Positions 9,576-17,637 of a stretch of 64,000 nucleotides of DNA are shown here, in pieces. The stretch covers positions 1 to 64,000 of the forward strand of contig JAKVKI010000005.1 of NCBI GenBank assembly GCA_022486585.1, given 5' to 3'. The stretch is from Megasphaera sp. Lineage in GTDB: Bacteria > Bacillota > Negativicutes > Veillonellales > Megasphaeraceae. A program made the translations under genes and the position numbers. Positions within the stretch are counted from its first letter, which is position 1, and each line of letters starts with the position of its first letter. Below the pieces are notes generated by a model, which was not told the DNA's origin, did no database searches, and saw only the letters and a program-made list of their open reading frames with translations.

Positions 9576-10336
9576 TAGAAAACCTCCTTCGCCGGAAATA
9601 CCGGTCCGTCTGCACACACTTTATATCGTTTTCCACTATATTTACTTTCAAATGTACAGCCCAAACATACACCTATACCACAAGCCATTCGTTTTTCCAT
9701 AGACACTTCACAGTCTATATCAGCTTGCACTGCCGCAAGGGCTATCGTCTTCATCATCGCCGTTGGGCCACAGACAGAAATGCGGTCGATTTTATTTTCC
9801 GCAAAAATCGTTGGCAAGGCCTGAACAGCAAAACCTTTTATGCCTTTTGAGCCATCATCTGTTGTAATATATATTTTTCCAGCATACGGTTCAAAAAATT
9901 TCTGCCAAAATGTTTCATCAGCAGTCTTGCCGCTGACTAGTACGACAGGATGATCCAATTTCTTGGCCAAGAAGATCAATGGCGCCAAGCCGACACCACC
10001 ACCAGCCAACAGCACCGTTCCTGCCGTCGTAGTAAAGATGCCTTCTCCCAGCGGACCTTCTACACTCAGCGACTGTCCTTTGTGTAAGGACGCCATTTCA
10101 TGGGTCCCCTTTCCGACGAGACGATATATGATCGTCACTGTACCGGCAACCGGATCAGCATCGGCAATGCCAAACGGACGGCGCAGGAACGTAACACCGG
10201 CATCATACCGGACATTGACAAATTGACCCGGCCGGGCCTCCTTAGCAATCTGCGGCGCTTGAAATACCATTTTCCATATAGCAGGTGTAATCGCCTGCTG
10301 CTCTAAAATAGTTGCATTTTCCAAAAATTTTTTCAC
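9575..10336 (-). CDS. pyrK: Dihydroorotate dehydrogenase, electron-transfer subunit
   Basis: FAD and [2Fe-2S] subunit passing electrons from PyrD to NAD. I place the start at the GTG at 10336 ([11 protein letters not shown]), giving about 253 aa, the family length. The open frame continues to an ATG at 10402, but that tail resembles no PyrK and would overlap the DUF523 gene. The FAD-binding RRPFGIAD is followed by the NAD-binding [13 protein letters not shown]-terminal cysteines in [13 protein letters not shown] plus a later YKVCADGP bind the cluster. The ribosome site before the GTG is weak (AAGGGATGGGG), so the start is tentative. Confidence 0.92.
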   Translation of the reverse strand: MKKFLENATILEQQAITPAIWKMVFQAPQIAKEARPGQFVNVRYDAGVTFLRRPFGIADADPVAGTVTIIYRLVGKGTHEMASLHKGQSLSVEGPLGEGIFTTTAGTVLLAGGGVGLAPLIFLAKKLDHPVVLVSGKTADETFWQKFFEPYAGKIYITTDDGSKGIKGFAVQALPTIFAENKIDRISVCGPTAMMKTIALAAVQADIDCEVSMEKRMACGIGVCLGCTFESKYSGKRYKVCADGPVFPAKEVF

Positions 10337-10388
10337 TCTACCCCATCCCTTCACACATTCTATTATTTTATCATAGAAATAGTCTTCC

Positions 10389-10820
10389 TTATATAGCCAC
10401 ACTCAAATTTTCATCAATGACCGTAACACCATGTTCGTATAAAAGCGCTGCCGTCACGCCATACCCTTTGGTAAGCGTATGCGTAAACGTACCGTCATAA
10501 ATACATCCGCTGCCACAAGACGGGCTTTTAGATTTAAGTATGGCTGTATGACAATGAAATAATTGGGCTAATTGCAACGCTTGTTCTGCTCCAGCTGCAT
10601 AGGCTGCTGTTACATCCTTTCCCATACAAGTCATTACGCGATCCTGCTGGCGTTCAGCAGGATCACGCGGTGTTGCCAAACCACCAGCCTGTTCTGGGCA
10701 GATGGGAATAAAATGTATATCTTCTCGCTTCAATAACGCTCGTATGGCGTCATACCGTTTCTCCTGGCCATCGTAACGGCACGCCTGGCCAAGCAGGCAT
10801 GCACTAATGAGTACATTCAT
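10389..10820 (-). CDS. DUF523 family protein (YbbK-like)
   Basis: 143 aa, covering the whole DUF523 domain. Recognisable segments are ISACLLGQACRYDG, PICPEQAGGLATPR and KSKSPSCGSGCIYDG; the conserved cysteines suggest metal or nucleotide chemistry, but no function is established that I can cite. AGGAGG precedes the ATG at 10820. First gene of the run leading into pyrKD and the cobalamin genes. A poor TAGCAT (-35) and a good TATAAT (-10, near 10844-10849) on the minus strand could be its promoter. Confidence 0.85.
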   Translation of the reverse strand: MNVLISACLLGQACRYDGQEKRYDAIRALLKREDIHFIPICPEQAGGLATPRDPAERQQDRVMTCMGKDVTAAYAAGAEQALQLAQLFHCHTAILKSKSPSCGSGCIYDGTFTHTLTKGYGVTAALLYEHGVTVIDENLSVAI

Positions 10821-10882
10821 CTTTTTCCTCCTATATATTATGTATTATACCTATTTTCTTGCCTTCATGCTATATATTGCTC

Positions 10883-10920
10883 ATTGTGAAATGTCTAAAA
10901 TCGATTGCCATATTGTGAAA
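10883..10920. promoter_or_regulatory. Two direct repeats ATTGTGAAA upstream of the alsS promoter
   Basis: ATTGTGAAA occurs at 10883-10891 and again at 10912-10920, 29 bases apart (about three helical turns). Each is preceded by a similar ATTGC block, so the repeat unit is nearer 18 bases. They end just before the -35 box of alsS. Placement suits an activator binding one face of the helix; the protein is unknown. Confidence 0.5.
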
Positions 10921-10925
10921 TAAAA

Positions 10926-10954
10926 TTGCTTATTTTTCTTTGCCATACTATAAT
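10926..10954 (+). promoter_or_regulatory. Promoter of alsS
   Basis: TTGCTT (10926-10931), 17-base spacer, perfect TATAAT (10949-10954). It leaves a leader of roughly 90 bases before the ATG at 11051. Confidence 0.75.
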
Positions 10955-11050
10955 ACGTGATTGATAGGTCTATATATAGAATAATTTATATATATCTGAC
11001 GCATACTATGTTGCTCTATTAGTTACTATTGAAAACAAAGGGAGTTTGTC

Positions 11051-12709
11051 ATGACTGAAACAAAAACCACGAAGAACACAGCCGATTTACTCGTAGAATG
11101 TCTGGAAGAAGAAGGGGTCCATTACATTTTCGGTATCCCCGGAGAAGAAAACCTGGCTATTATGGATGCTTTAGAAAAATCTAAAATCGAATTCATTACA
11201 GTCCGTCATGAACAAGGTGCTGCCTTCATGGCCGACGTATACGGCCGCCTTACTGGCAAAGCCGGCGTCTGCATGGCTACCCTCGGCCCTGGCGCAACAA
11301 ATCTTATTACAGGCGTCGCCGATGCTGACTGCGACGGTGCACCATTAGTCGCTATTTCCGGTCAGGTCGGTACGGACAAGATGCACATTACAGCTCATCA
11401 ATATTTGGATCTGCGCGCTATGTTTGAACCGATTACACGCCGCGCCTATACGGTCGTCCGCCCGGATACAATGCCTGAAATCACCCGCCTGGCCTTCAAA
11501 TACGCCGAACGAGAAAAACCGGGCGCTACCTTTATCGATTTACCGGTCAACATCAGCAAAATGCCTGTAGAGGCGACAGAAAAACCGTTAGAAGCCAAAG
11601 ATATCCTGCCGGAATCAGCATTAGAGTCGCAAATCGAAGCTGCTGCTACAATGATTTCCTATGCCAAGAATCCCGTTATTTTAGCTGGCAGTTCTGTCAT
11701 TCGCAGTCATTCTGCTGAAATGCTGACAAAATTTGCTGAAAAGTTAAAACTGCCCGTCATCAATACTATGATGTCAAAAGGTGCTATTCCCTTTGATAAT
11801 CCTTATTCTATGTGGACAGTCGGTATCCCTATGGATGACTATCAAACGAAAGTACTGGAACGGGCAAGTTTAGTCATTGCCGTAGGCTATGATATCATTG
11901 AATATGCTCCGGCAAAATGGCATCTCGGCAATGCCGATGTCATTCATATCGACTCTATGCCGGCTGACATTAACAAAAATTATCAGCCCCAAGTCGAAGT
12001 CGTCGGCGCCATCCCTGATTCATTAGAACGTATTATGGCCAAAGCAGCCCGTCTCCAAGAGCCTAAATTTGCTCTCGATATTCGTAAACGCATGGTAGAA
12101 GAACATGAAAGCTACGCCAATGACATGTCTTACCCTGTAAAACCTCAAAAAGCACTCATCGACTGCCGCCGAGTTATGGGAGAAAATGATATCGTCATTT
12201 CCGATGTCGGTGCCAATAAAGTTTGGGTAGCCCGTCATTATAATTGCTACAAGCCGAATACATGCATCATTTCCAACGGGTTTGCCACTATGGGTATTGC
12301 TGTCCCTGGTGCCATTGCTGCCAAATTAGTCAATCCGGAAAAGAAAATCCTAGCTATTACTGGTGATGCCGGATTTATGATGAACTGCCAGGAATTTGAA
12401 ACAGCCTATCGTCTGGGCACGAATTTTGTCACACTTATTTTTGATGATAAGAGCTACGGTCTCATCAAGTGGAAACAGGACATGCAGTACGGCCATCATT
12501 CGTATGTCGATTTTACTAATCCTGACTTCGTGAAATTTGCTGAAAGTGTCGGCGCTATTGGCTACCGTATCGAAAAGACAGAAGATCTGTTACCGACATT
12601 GACCAAGGCCTTTAAAGCAGATAAACCTGTCATTATTGATTGCCCTGTCGATTATCGGGAAAACATGAAACTGACAGCTCATTTAGAAGCGTTGATGCAA
12701 GAAATTTAA
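11051..12709 (+). CDS. alsS: Acetolactate synthase, catabolic type
   Basis: Thiamine-diphosphate enzyme condensing two pyruvates to acetolactate and CO2. 552 aa, near the usual AlsS length. The catalytic glutamate is Glu54 in RHEQGAAFMA; the ThDP/Mg site GDAGFMMN starts near residue 438 and runs to DDKSYGLI. The AlsS-like features (IPGEENLAIMDAL, HITAHQYLDL) and the absence of an ilvN small-subunit gene favour the catabolic, FAD-independent form over IlvB. No alsD (decarboxylase) or alsR is adjacent. AAAGGGAG precedes the ATG. Monocistronic: own promoter and own terminator. Confidence 0.93.
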   Translation: MTETKTTKNTADLLVECLEEEGVHYIFGIPGEENLAIMDALEKSKIEFITVRHEQGAAFMADVYGRLTGKAGVCMATLGPGATNLITGVADADCDGAPLVAISGQVGTDKMHITAHQYLDLRAMFEPITRRAYTVVRPDTMPEITRLAFKYAEREKPGATFIDLPVNISKMPVEATEKPLEAKDILPESALESQIEAAATMISYAKNPVILAGSSVIRSHSAEMLTKFAEKLKLPVINTMMSKGAIPFDNPYSMWTVGIPMDDYQTKVLERASLVIAVGYDIIEYAPAKWHLGNADVIHIDSMPADINKNYQPQVEVVGAIPDSLERIMAKAARLQEPKFALDIRKRMVEEHESYANDMSYPVKPQKALIDCRRVMGENDIVISDVGANKVWVARHYNCYKPNTCIISNGFATMGIAVPGAIAAKLVNPEKKILAITGDAGFMMNCQEFETAYRLGTNFVTLIFDDKSYGLIKWKQDMQYGHHSYVDFTNPDFVKFAESVGAIGYRIEKTEDLLPTLTKAFKADKPVIIDCPVDYRENMKLTAHLEALMQEI

Positions 12710-12728
12710 TATCTTGCATCTTGATTAT

Positions 12729-12771
12729 AAAAAGGTACTCACACAATATCCTATTGTATGAGTACCTTTTT
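12729..12771. terminator. Bidirectional terminator between alsS and the facing secreted-protein gene
   Basis: Arms of 20 bases (12729-12748 and 12752-12771) with one mismatch, loop TCC, and A/T tracts at both ends (AAAAAGGTAC ... GTACCTTTTT). Confidence 0.9.
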
Positions 12772-12775
12772 CATG

Positions 12776-13471
12776 TTACTTTTTAGGCATTTTCTGTGCG
12801 TTCTCTAACATCGAGGCTACCGTTGTCGTCAAGTCATGCTGCTCCGCCCTATTGGCAAAAACGACTGCGATTTCTACTGTATTTCCATGAGGATACGCAA
12901 TAATATTCATGCTTTCATTGAACCAATTTTGGTTGATGCGCATGGTTCGTTCAATAGTCCCTTCATAGAACCATTTACCATTTATCTTTTTAGGGATGAT
13001 GGCCTGGGTCAATCTAAAATCAGCAGGCAGTTTTTGCACTAACTGATCGTTTGCTTTTTTCATGAGCGTATTATTATCCGATTTTGTACGCTTATCTGAT
13101 TTGATGCCGATATCACGAAGATACGCTGACTGTTTATCGTTGCTCTGTTCTACTGCTGCTTCTAATTCCCCTCGAGACACTGTATAGTGGAGCAAGTATC
13201 CATATTGCAGTGCTGCATCATCTTTTTGTACGATTTGATACGTTGCCGGCTGTACTGGATAGATATTTTCTACCATGGCAACTACGTCGTTACCATATGC
13301 ATCAGCTGTCAGCATCGGCTGAGAACCTGCTTCCATATACAAATCATCCGGTACAGTAATGACACCCCAATGAGGAAATGAAACGAGAGTTCCCTTTTCT
13401 TTGGCAAAGGATCCGGTCATTCCTACGGTGAGCACCGCTGTTGCCAATAAAATTATTTCCTTTATCTTCAT
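12776..13471 (-). CDS. Secreted protein of unknown function
   Basis: About 231 aa from the ATG at 13471; 25 more codons upstream are open but carry no ribosome site and cross the promoter. The start MKIKEIILLATAVLTVGMTGSFA is a Sec signal peptide ending near residue 23. The rest is soluble, with no motif I recognise; layout (FPHWGVITVPDDLYMEAG ... GKWFYEGTIERTMRINQNWFNESMNIIAYPHG) suggests a single periplasmic domain. It is the only gene of its transcript, with its own promoter and the shared terminator. Confidence 0.75.
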   Translation of the reverse strand: MKIKEIILLATAVLTVGMTGSFAKEKGTLVSFPHWGVITVPDDLYMEAGSQPMLTADAYGNDVVAMVENIYPVQPATYQIVQKDDAALQYGYLLHYTVSRGELEAAVEQSNDKQSAYLRDIGIKSDKRTKSDNNTLMKKANDQLVQKLPADFRLTQAIIPKKINGKWFYEGTIERTMRINQNWFNESMNIIAYPHGNTVEIAVVFANRAEQHDLTTTVASMLENAQKMPKK

Positions 13472-13517
13472 TCCTAACACATCCTTTATTCCGCTCGCAC
13501 AGATAGTATACGTTGTT

Positions 13518-13557
13518 ATTTTACCGTATTGAACCGAATGTGTCAAAGTGCATTCGG
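13518..13557 (-). promoter_or_regulatory. Promoter of the secreted-protein gene, with an inverted repeat around the -35 box
   Basis: Minus strand TTGACA (13541-13546), 17-base spacer, TAAAAT (13518-13523). The -35 box sits between the arms CCGAATG (13534-13540) and CATTCGG (13551-13557), perfect 7-base inverted repeats 10 bases apart, a possible operator. Confidence 0.7.
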
Positions 13558-13602
13558 AAAGAATTTGGCCATACTAGCTCTGTGTCCATATATGTGTTAT
13601 AG

Positions 13603-13619
13603 TTATACATATGTATAAT
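13603..13619 (+). promoter_or_regulatory. -10 region and palindrome upstream of the thioesterase gene
   Basis: TTATACATATGTATAA (13603-13618) is a perfect 16-base palindrome and overlaps a TATAAT (13614-13619) placed 26 bases before the ATG. No good -35 box is seen at the right distance, so an activator or repressor at the palindrome is plausible. Confidence 0.5.
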
Positions 13620-13645
13620 ATTATATTTTTAGTAGGAGGTAACTC

Positions 13646-14041
13646 ATGGATTTTGTACTAAAAACTGATTCAGCTGCTACCTGCAGTGAATTAGTAACAA
13701 CAGATAATACGGCTATCAAGTTTGCTAGTGGCACAGCACCGGTATATGCTACACCAGCATTAGTCGGTTTAATGGAACATGCTGCTGTACAAGCTGTAAG
13801 CAGCCAGCTTCCTGAAGGGTTCAGTACCGTCGGTATCGAAATGAACGTCAAACATGTATCTGCTACACCTATTGGCCTGACTGTCAAAGCAAAAGCAACA
13901 CTCACCAGCCAGGATCGTCGCAAATTGACCTTCCATGTTGAAGCTTATGATGATGCCGGTCTCGTTGGTGAAGGTACTCATGAACGCTTTATCATCGAAT
14001 CTGCACCCTTTGTAGCTAAAGCAGAAAGCAAAAAAAAATAG
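13646..14041 (+). CDS. Hot-dog fold thioesterase, FlK-like
   Basis: 131 aa single hot-dog domain resembling the fluoroacetyl-CoA thioesterase (FlK) family, which hydrolyses small acyl-CoA esters. Visible family features are FASGTAPVYATPALVGLMEHAA (active-site region with Thr and Glu) and VGEGTHERFII near the end with the conserved histidine. The natural substrate is unknown; the neighbouring CoA-decarboxylase genes make a short acyl-CoA likely (inference). AGGAGG precedes the ATG. It faces the mmd genes across a shared terminator. Confidence 0.85.
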   Translation: MDFVLKTDSAATCSELVTTDNTAIKFASGTAPVYATPALVGLMEHAAVQAVSSQLPEGFSTVGIEMNVKHVSATPIGLTVKAKATLTSQDRRKLTFHVEAYDDAGLVGEGTHERFIIESAPFVAKAESKKK

Positions 14042-14066
14042 CCTGTTTTCCATACGGATCCAATAA

Positions 14067-14107
14067 AAAGGTACCCATGCTATAGATAACTATGCATAGG
14101 TACCTTT
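14067..14107. terminator. Bidirectional terminator between the thioesterase gene and mmdC
   Basis: AAAAGGTACC and GGTACCTTTT arms, extended inward by CATGCTATAG / CTATGCATAG with a bulge. Its outer AAAAGGTAC matches the alsS terminator 1.3 kb away. Confidence 0.85.
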
Positions 14108-14111
14108 TCCA

Positions 14112-14516
14112 TTATTTTGTAATGACAGCGAGAGCTTCGCCTGTTTTTACATTATCACCTACAGCTACACGAATTTCATGAAGTGTACCATCTTCGGTCG
14201 CTGTAATATCATTCTGCATTTTCATAGCTTCCAGTACAAGGAGAACATCGCCTCGTTTGACAGCCTTACCCGCTTCAGCTTTGAGTGCCGAGATTTTCCC
14301 AGGCATCGGTGCCTTGACAATAATAGCTCCATCCGGAATTGGTCCTTTTACCGGCGTCACCGTTTCAGTTGCAGCCGGTGCCGCAGCAACCGGTGCTGGT
14401 GCGGCTTTAGGAGCCGGCGCTGCCGCTTTTACGACGGGAGCTGTTGTTGACGCACCGATTTCTTCTACTTCTACTTCGTAGGATGTACCGTTTACGGTTA
14501 TATTAAATTTTTTCAT
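14112..14516 (-). CDS. mmdC: Biotin carboxyl carrier subunit of methylmalonyl-CoA decarboxylase (gamma)
   Basis: Carries the carboxyl group on biotin from the carboxyltransferase to the membrane decarboxylase. 134 aa: a short N-terminal segment, an Ala/Pro-rich flexible linker (about residues 27-55), then a biotinyl domain with the attachment lysine Lys99 in EAMKMQND. Last gene of mmdA-mmdD-mmdC. The related carrier of oxaloacetate or glutaconyl-CoA decarboxylase looks alike; the assignment follows its MmdA neighbour. Confidence 0.92.
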   Translation of the reverse strand: MKKFNITVNGTSYEVEVEEIGASTTAPVVKAAAPAPKAAPAPVAAAPAATETVTPVKGPIPDGAIIVKAPMPGKISALKAEAGKAVKRGDVLLVLEAMKMQNDITATEDGTLHEIRVAVGDNVKTGEALAVITK

Positions 14517-14549
14517 GCTATATCCTCCTGAATGACTATAGGTTTCTCA

Positions 14550-15014
14550 TTACTTCATGCCGGCCAAACGGCCTGCCATGACCCAATTTACTGCTTTGAC
14601 TGTCTTTTTACGGCGGATGCCTTGGATTGCCGCAGGACTGTAGCCACAAGCGGCAACAGCTGCCATAATAACCGCAATGACTTCAGGGTCAATGCCGGCA
14701 GACACAGCCGGAGCCGTCTTTTTTGTTTTAGCAACGACTGCTAGTTCTTTATTGGCCATAAGGGCCGGTTTCCGTTCACCCAGAGGCATGGGCGGATTTT
14801 TTATCGGTTCTGATACTGGCACTGCCTCTGTCATGTTAGTATCTTTCTTCAAACCTTCAATCTGACGCTGCAGGTCTTCATTTTGCTCAGCCAATTCACG
14901 TACGCGTCCTTGCAATGCAATAATACGCTGAGACAATACATGTCCTATACCGAAAACCAGTACAGCTAACACAATGAGGGTAATCAAGATGATAATAATG
15001 ACGGAATTTTCCAT
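14550..15014 (-). CDS. mmdD: Delta subunit of a sodium-pump decarboxylase (OadG/MmdD family)
   Basis: Small membrane anchor holding the decarboxylase complex together. 154 aa: one N-terminal membrane helix (about residues 4-24), a charged coiled-coil stretch (RVRELAEQNEDLQRQIEGLKK), a Pro-rich linker and the family-typical C-terminus (PEVIAVIMAAVAACGYSPAAI ... NWVMAGRLAG). It lies between mmdA (12 bases upstream) and mmdC. Confidence 0.9.
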   Translation of the reverse strand: MENSVIIIILITLIVLAVLVFGIGHVLSQRIIALQGRVRELAEQNEDLQRQIEGLKKDTNMTEAVPVSEPIKNPPMPLGERKPALMANKELAVVAKTKKTAPAVSAGIDPEVIAVIMAAVAACGYSPAAIQGIRRKKTVKAVNWVMAGRLAGMK

Positions 15015-15026
15015 CTTTTTCCCTCC

Positions 15027-16556
15027 TTATAACGGAATATTGCCGTGTTTTTTAGACGGCCGTTCTTCCCGTTTGCTGTAGAGCATTGCCAGGGCATTGA
15101 TAATACGGGGCCGCGTTTCCTTTGGTTCGATAACACAATCAACATAGCCGTGTTCAGCAGCTTTATATGGCGTCTGAAATTCCTTAATGTACTCTTGTTT
15201 TTTCTGTTCTTTATCTTCATCATGTTTGAAAATGATGTTAGCAGCACCATCGGCACCCATGACAGCGATTTCAGCACTTGGCCATGCAAAGACCATATCC
15301 GCACCTAATTGGCGGCAGCACATCGCAATATAAGCACCGCCATAGGCTTTGCGCACGACAACAGTTACCTTAGGCACTGTCGCTTCACAATAGGCATACA
15401 GCATTTTAGCACCATGACGAATAATACCGCCAAATTCTTGTGTTGTGCCCGGCAAGAAGCCCGGTACATCTACAAAAGTAACTAAAGGGATATTAAAGGC
15501 ATCACAAAAACGTATGAATCGCGCTGTCTTATCAGATGCGTTAATATCAAGACATCCTGCCAGGAATTTAGGCTGATTAGCAATAATGCCAACAGTTTGT
15601 CCATCCATACGGGCAAAGCACGTAATGGCATTAAGGGCATAGTCTTCCAGCACTTGGAATATTTCGCCATGATCGACACAGGATTTGATGACATCTGTCA
15701 TATCATAAGGAATATTACTATTATCAGGCACAATCGTATTCAAGCTGTCATCTTCACGATTGGGATCATCATCACTTTCTGTAAACGGTGTTTCTTCCAT
15801 ATTATTGCTAGGCAAGAAATCCAACAGTGCTTTGATTTTATCGATGCAATCGTCTTCATTTTCACAGGCAAAATGTGCAACGCCTGATACGGTGCTATGT
15901 GTAACGGCTCCGCCTAATTCTTCAGAAGTTACTTCTTCTGCTGTAACCGATTTAATGACTGCCGGACCAGTAATGAACATATCCGATGTGTTTTTGACCA
16001 TAAAAACAAAGTCCGTCAATGCCGGACTATATACGGCACCACCAGCACAAGGTCCCATAATAACTGAAATTTGAGGAATGACACCGGAAGCCTTTGTATT
16101 ATTCATGAAAATACTGCCAAAACCGGATAAGGCATCAATGCCTTCTTGAATACGAGCACCACCGGAATCATTGATACCAATAATCGGTGCTCCCATTTTA
16201 AGCGCCATTTCTTGTACCTGGCAGATCTTATGGGCATGCATTTCCCCCAAAGACCCACCTTCGACAGTGAAATCTTCAGCATATGCAAATACCATACGCC
16301 CATTGACTGTGCCATAGCCGGTCACAACACCGTCACCAGGTATGTCCTTCTTTTCCATACCAAAATTAGTGCAACGATGATGAATAAACTGGCCGATTTC
16401 ATTGAAACTGCCTTCATCAAAGAGTTTTGCCAGGCGTTCCCGCGCTGTATATTTACCTTTTCCATGTTGTTGATCGATTCGTTTTTGTCCCCCGCCTAAT
16501 TTGATTGTATCAAGCTTTTGGCGGAGAAGATCAAGTTTTTCTTGGTTTGTTGCCAT
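15027..16556 (-). CDS. mmdA: Methylmalonyl-CoA decarboxylase, carboxyltransferase (alpha) subunit
   Basis: Transfers the carboxyl group of (S)-methylmalonyl-CoA to biotin, forming propionyl-CoA. About 509 aa from the ATG at 16556 (GGAGG seven bases upstream). Both crotonase-like halves are seen: N-terminal [16 protein letters not shown] and [18 protein letters not shown]-terminal [27 protein letters not shown] and [11 protein letters not shown]. The length and motifs match MmdA/PccB rather than the longer GcdA. The cluster is mmdA-mmdD-mmdC; the membrane beta subunit that would pump sodium is not in the window. Confidence 0.92.
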   Translation of the reverse strand: MATNQEKLDLLRQKLDTIKLGGGQKRIDQQHGKGKYTARERLAKLFDEGSFNEIGQFIHHRCTNFGMEKKDIPGDGVVTGYGTVNGRMVFAYAEDFTVEGGSLGEMHAHKICQVQEMALKMGAPIIGINDSGGARIQEGIDALSGFGSIFMNNTKASGVIPQISVIMGPCAGGAVYSPALTDFVFMVKNTSDMFITGPAVIKSVTAEEVTSEELGGAVTHSTVSGVAHFACENEDDCIDKIKALLDFLPSNNMEETPFTESDDDPNREDDSLNTIVPDNSNIPYDMTDVIKSCVDHGEIFQVLEDYALNAITCFARMDGQTVGIIANQPKFLAGCLDINASDKTARFIRFCDAFNIPLVTFVDVPGFLPGTTQEFGGIIRHGAKMLYAYCEATVPKVTVVVRKAYGGAYIAMCCRQLGADMVFAWPSAEIAVMGADGAANIIFKHDEDKEQKKQEYIKEFQTPYKAAEHGYVDCVIEPKETRPRIINALAMLYSKREERPSKKHGNIPL

Positions 16557-16592
16557 TTTGCACCTCCATTGCAAATTCCTGGATAGATATTT

Positions 16593-16633
16593 ATTGTATC
16601 ATATTAAGACATGCTTGTCAGTCTTTTGACAAG
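16593..16633 (-). promoter_or_regulatory. mmdA promoter with an inverted repeat across its -35 box
   Basis: Minus strand CTGACA (16616-16621), 17-base spacer, TACAAT (16593-16598). CTTGTCA (16614-16620) and TGACAAG (16627-16633) form a perfect 7-base inverted repeat with a 6-base gap covering the -35 box, a likely operator. Confidence 0.7.
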
Positions 16634-16767
16634 TACGCTATGTACATAATGCTGTATATCATTATATCACAAACGAGGCTGGAACCAAAAGACAGTACAA
16701 GGGATATGTCATGTTCCAAATACGATGTTCCCTCTGATTGATTTCAATTAATAGAATCTGTAGATGC

Positions 16768-16807
16768 CTGTTGCATAACTTTTAAAATAGGAAAAGTTAT
16801 GCAACAG
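16768..16807. repeat. Perfect 16-base inverted repeat of unknown role
   Basis: CTGTTGCATAACTTTT (16768-16783), 8-base loop, AAAAGTTATGCAACAG (16792-16807). It lies in the 325-base gap between the yebC terminator and the mmdA promoter. No U-tract follows on either strand beyond the internal A/T. The rest of the gap holds the two flanking signals and no gene. Confidence 0.8.
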
Positions 16808-16839
16808 CTGCGCAACGAATAAAAAATACGCTTAAAAGC

Positions 16840-16876
16840 AAAAAAATAGCACTATCGAGGACGGCTCAATAGTGCT
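16840..16876 (-). terminator. Terminator after yebC
   Basis: Minus-strand hairpin AGCACTAT / ATAGTGCT (16869-16876 and 16848-16855) with a further GAG/CTC pairing inside, followed by a run of U (A's at 16840-16846). Confidence 0.85.
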
Positions 16877-16881
16877 GTTTC

Positions 16882-17622
16882 CTAGTCTTCGTCCATATCG
16901 TCCGGCATGTCACCATTATGATATACATCCTGGACATCATCAATTTCATCTAAAGCATCGACTAGATTATCCAATTTTTTGGCATCTTCCATTGTCAATT
17001 TAATTGTATTATCCGGTACCTGCGTGATTTGTGCATGTTCCATTTCGATGTTATTATCAACTAATGCTTTTTCTACATCATCAAACGCATCTGGAGCCGT
17101 AATGATTTCGTATTCTTCGTCGCCTGTTTTAACGTCATCGGCACCTGCTTCTAATGTTATTTCCATGATTTTATCTTCATCAGCCTGATCCTTGGATACA
17201 ACAAAAATGCCCTTGCTGTTAAACATCCAGCCAACGCACCCTGTTTCGCCTAAATTACCGCCGTGTTTAGCGAATTCATGACGAACAGCAGCTGCTGCAC
17301 GGTTGCGATTATCTGTCAATACATTGACTGTTACAGCAACGCCCGCCGGGCCATAGCCTTCGTATATGATTTCTTCATAAGACTGTCCTTCAGCAGCGCC
17401 GGCACCTTTTTGAATAGCCCGTTTAATATTATCTTTTGGGATATTATTTTCTTTAGCCTTCTGCAATGCCAGTTTCAAACGCATGTTACCGACCGGATCG
17501 GTGCCGCCCATACGAACAGCAATAGTGATTTCACGACCGATCTTTGTCGTAATTTTGCCACGGATAGCATCATTTTTACCTTTTTTACGCTTAATATTTG
17601 CCCATTTTGAATGTCCAGACAT
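16882..17622 (-). CDS. yebC: YebC/PmpR family transcription/translation regulator
   Basis: Conserved DNA- or ribosome-associated regulator. 246 aa, full length, starting with the signature SGHSKWANIKRKKGKNDAIRGK. The family segments GGTDPVGNMRLKLALQKAKENNIPKDNI and EGYGPAGVAVTVNVLTDNRNR are intact; the acidic C-terminal tail is normal. Last gene of the ylxM-ffh operon here, 15 bases after the RNA methyltransferase gene, and followed by a terminator. Confidence 0.95.
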   Translation of the reverse strand: MSGHSKWANIKRKKGKNDAIRGKITTKIGREITIAVRMGGTDPVGNMRLKLALQKAKENNIPKDNIKRAIQKGAGAAEGQSYEEIIYEGYGPAGVAVTVNVLTDNRNRAAAAVRHEFAKHGGNLGETGCVGWMFNSKGIFVVSKDQADEDKIMEITLEAGADDVKTGDEEYEIITAPDAFDDVEKALVDNNIEMEHAQITQVPDNTIKLTMEDAKKLDNLVDALDEIDDVQDVYHNGDMPDDMDED

Positions 17623-17637
17623 TCTAAATGCCTCCCT

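Noticed and set aside
10337..10402. Longer pyrK starting at the ATG at 10402
   Set aside because: Adds residues unlike PyrK and overlaps the DUF523 gene; the GTG at 10336 gives the family length.
15027..16556. Glutaconyl-CoA decarboxylase or propionyl-CoA carboxylase as the identity of mmdA
   Set aside because: GcdA is clearly longer, and a carboxylase would be expected next to a biotin carboxylase rather than the delta and gamma subunits seen here.
16768..16807. Reading the 16-base inverted repeat as the yebC terminator
   Set aside because: No U-run follows it, and a better hairpin with a U-run lies nearer the yebC stop at 16840-16876.
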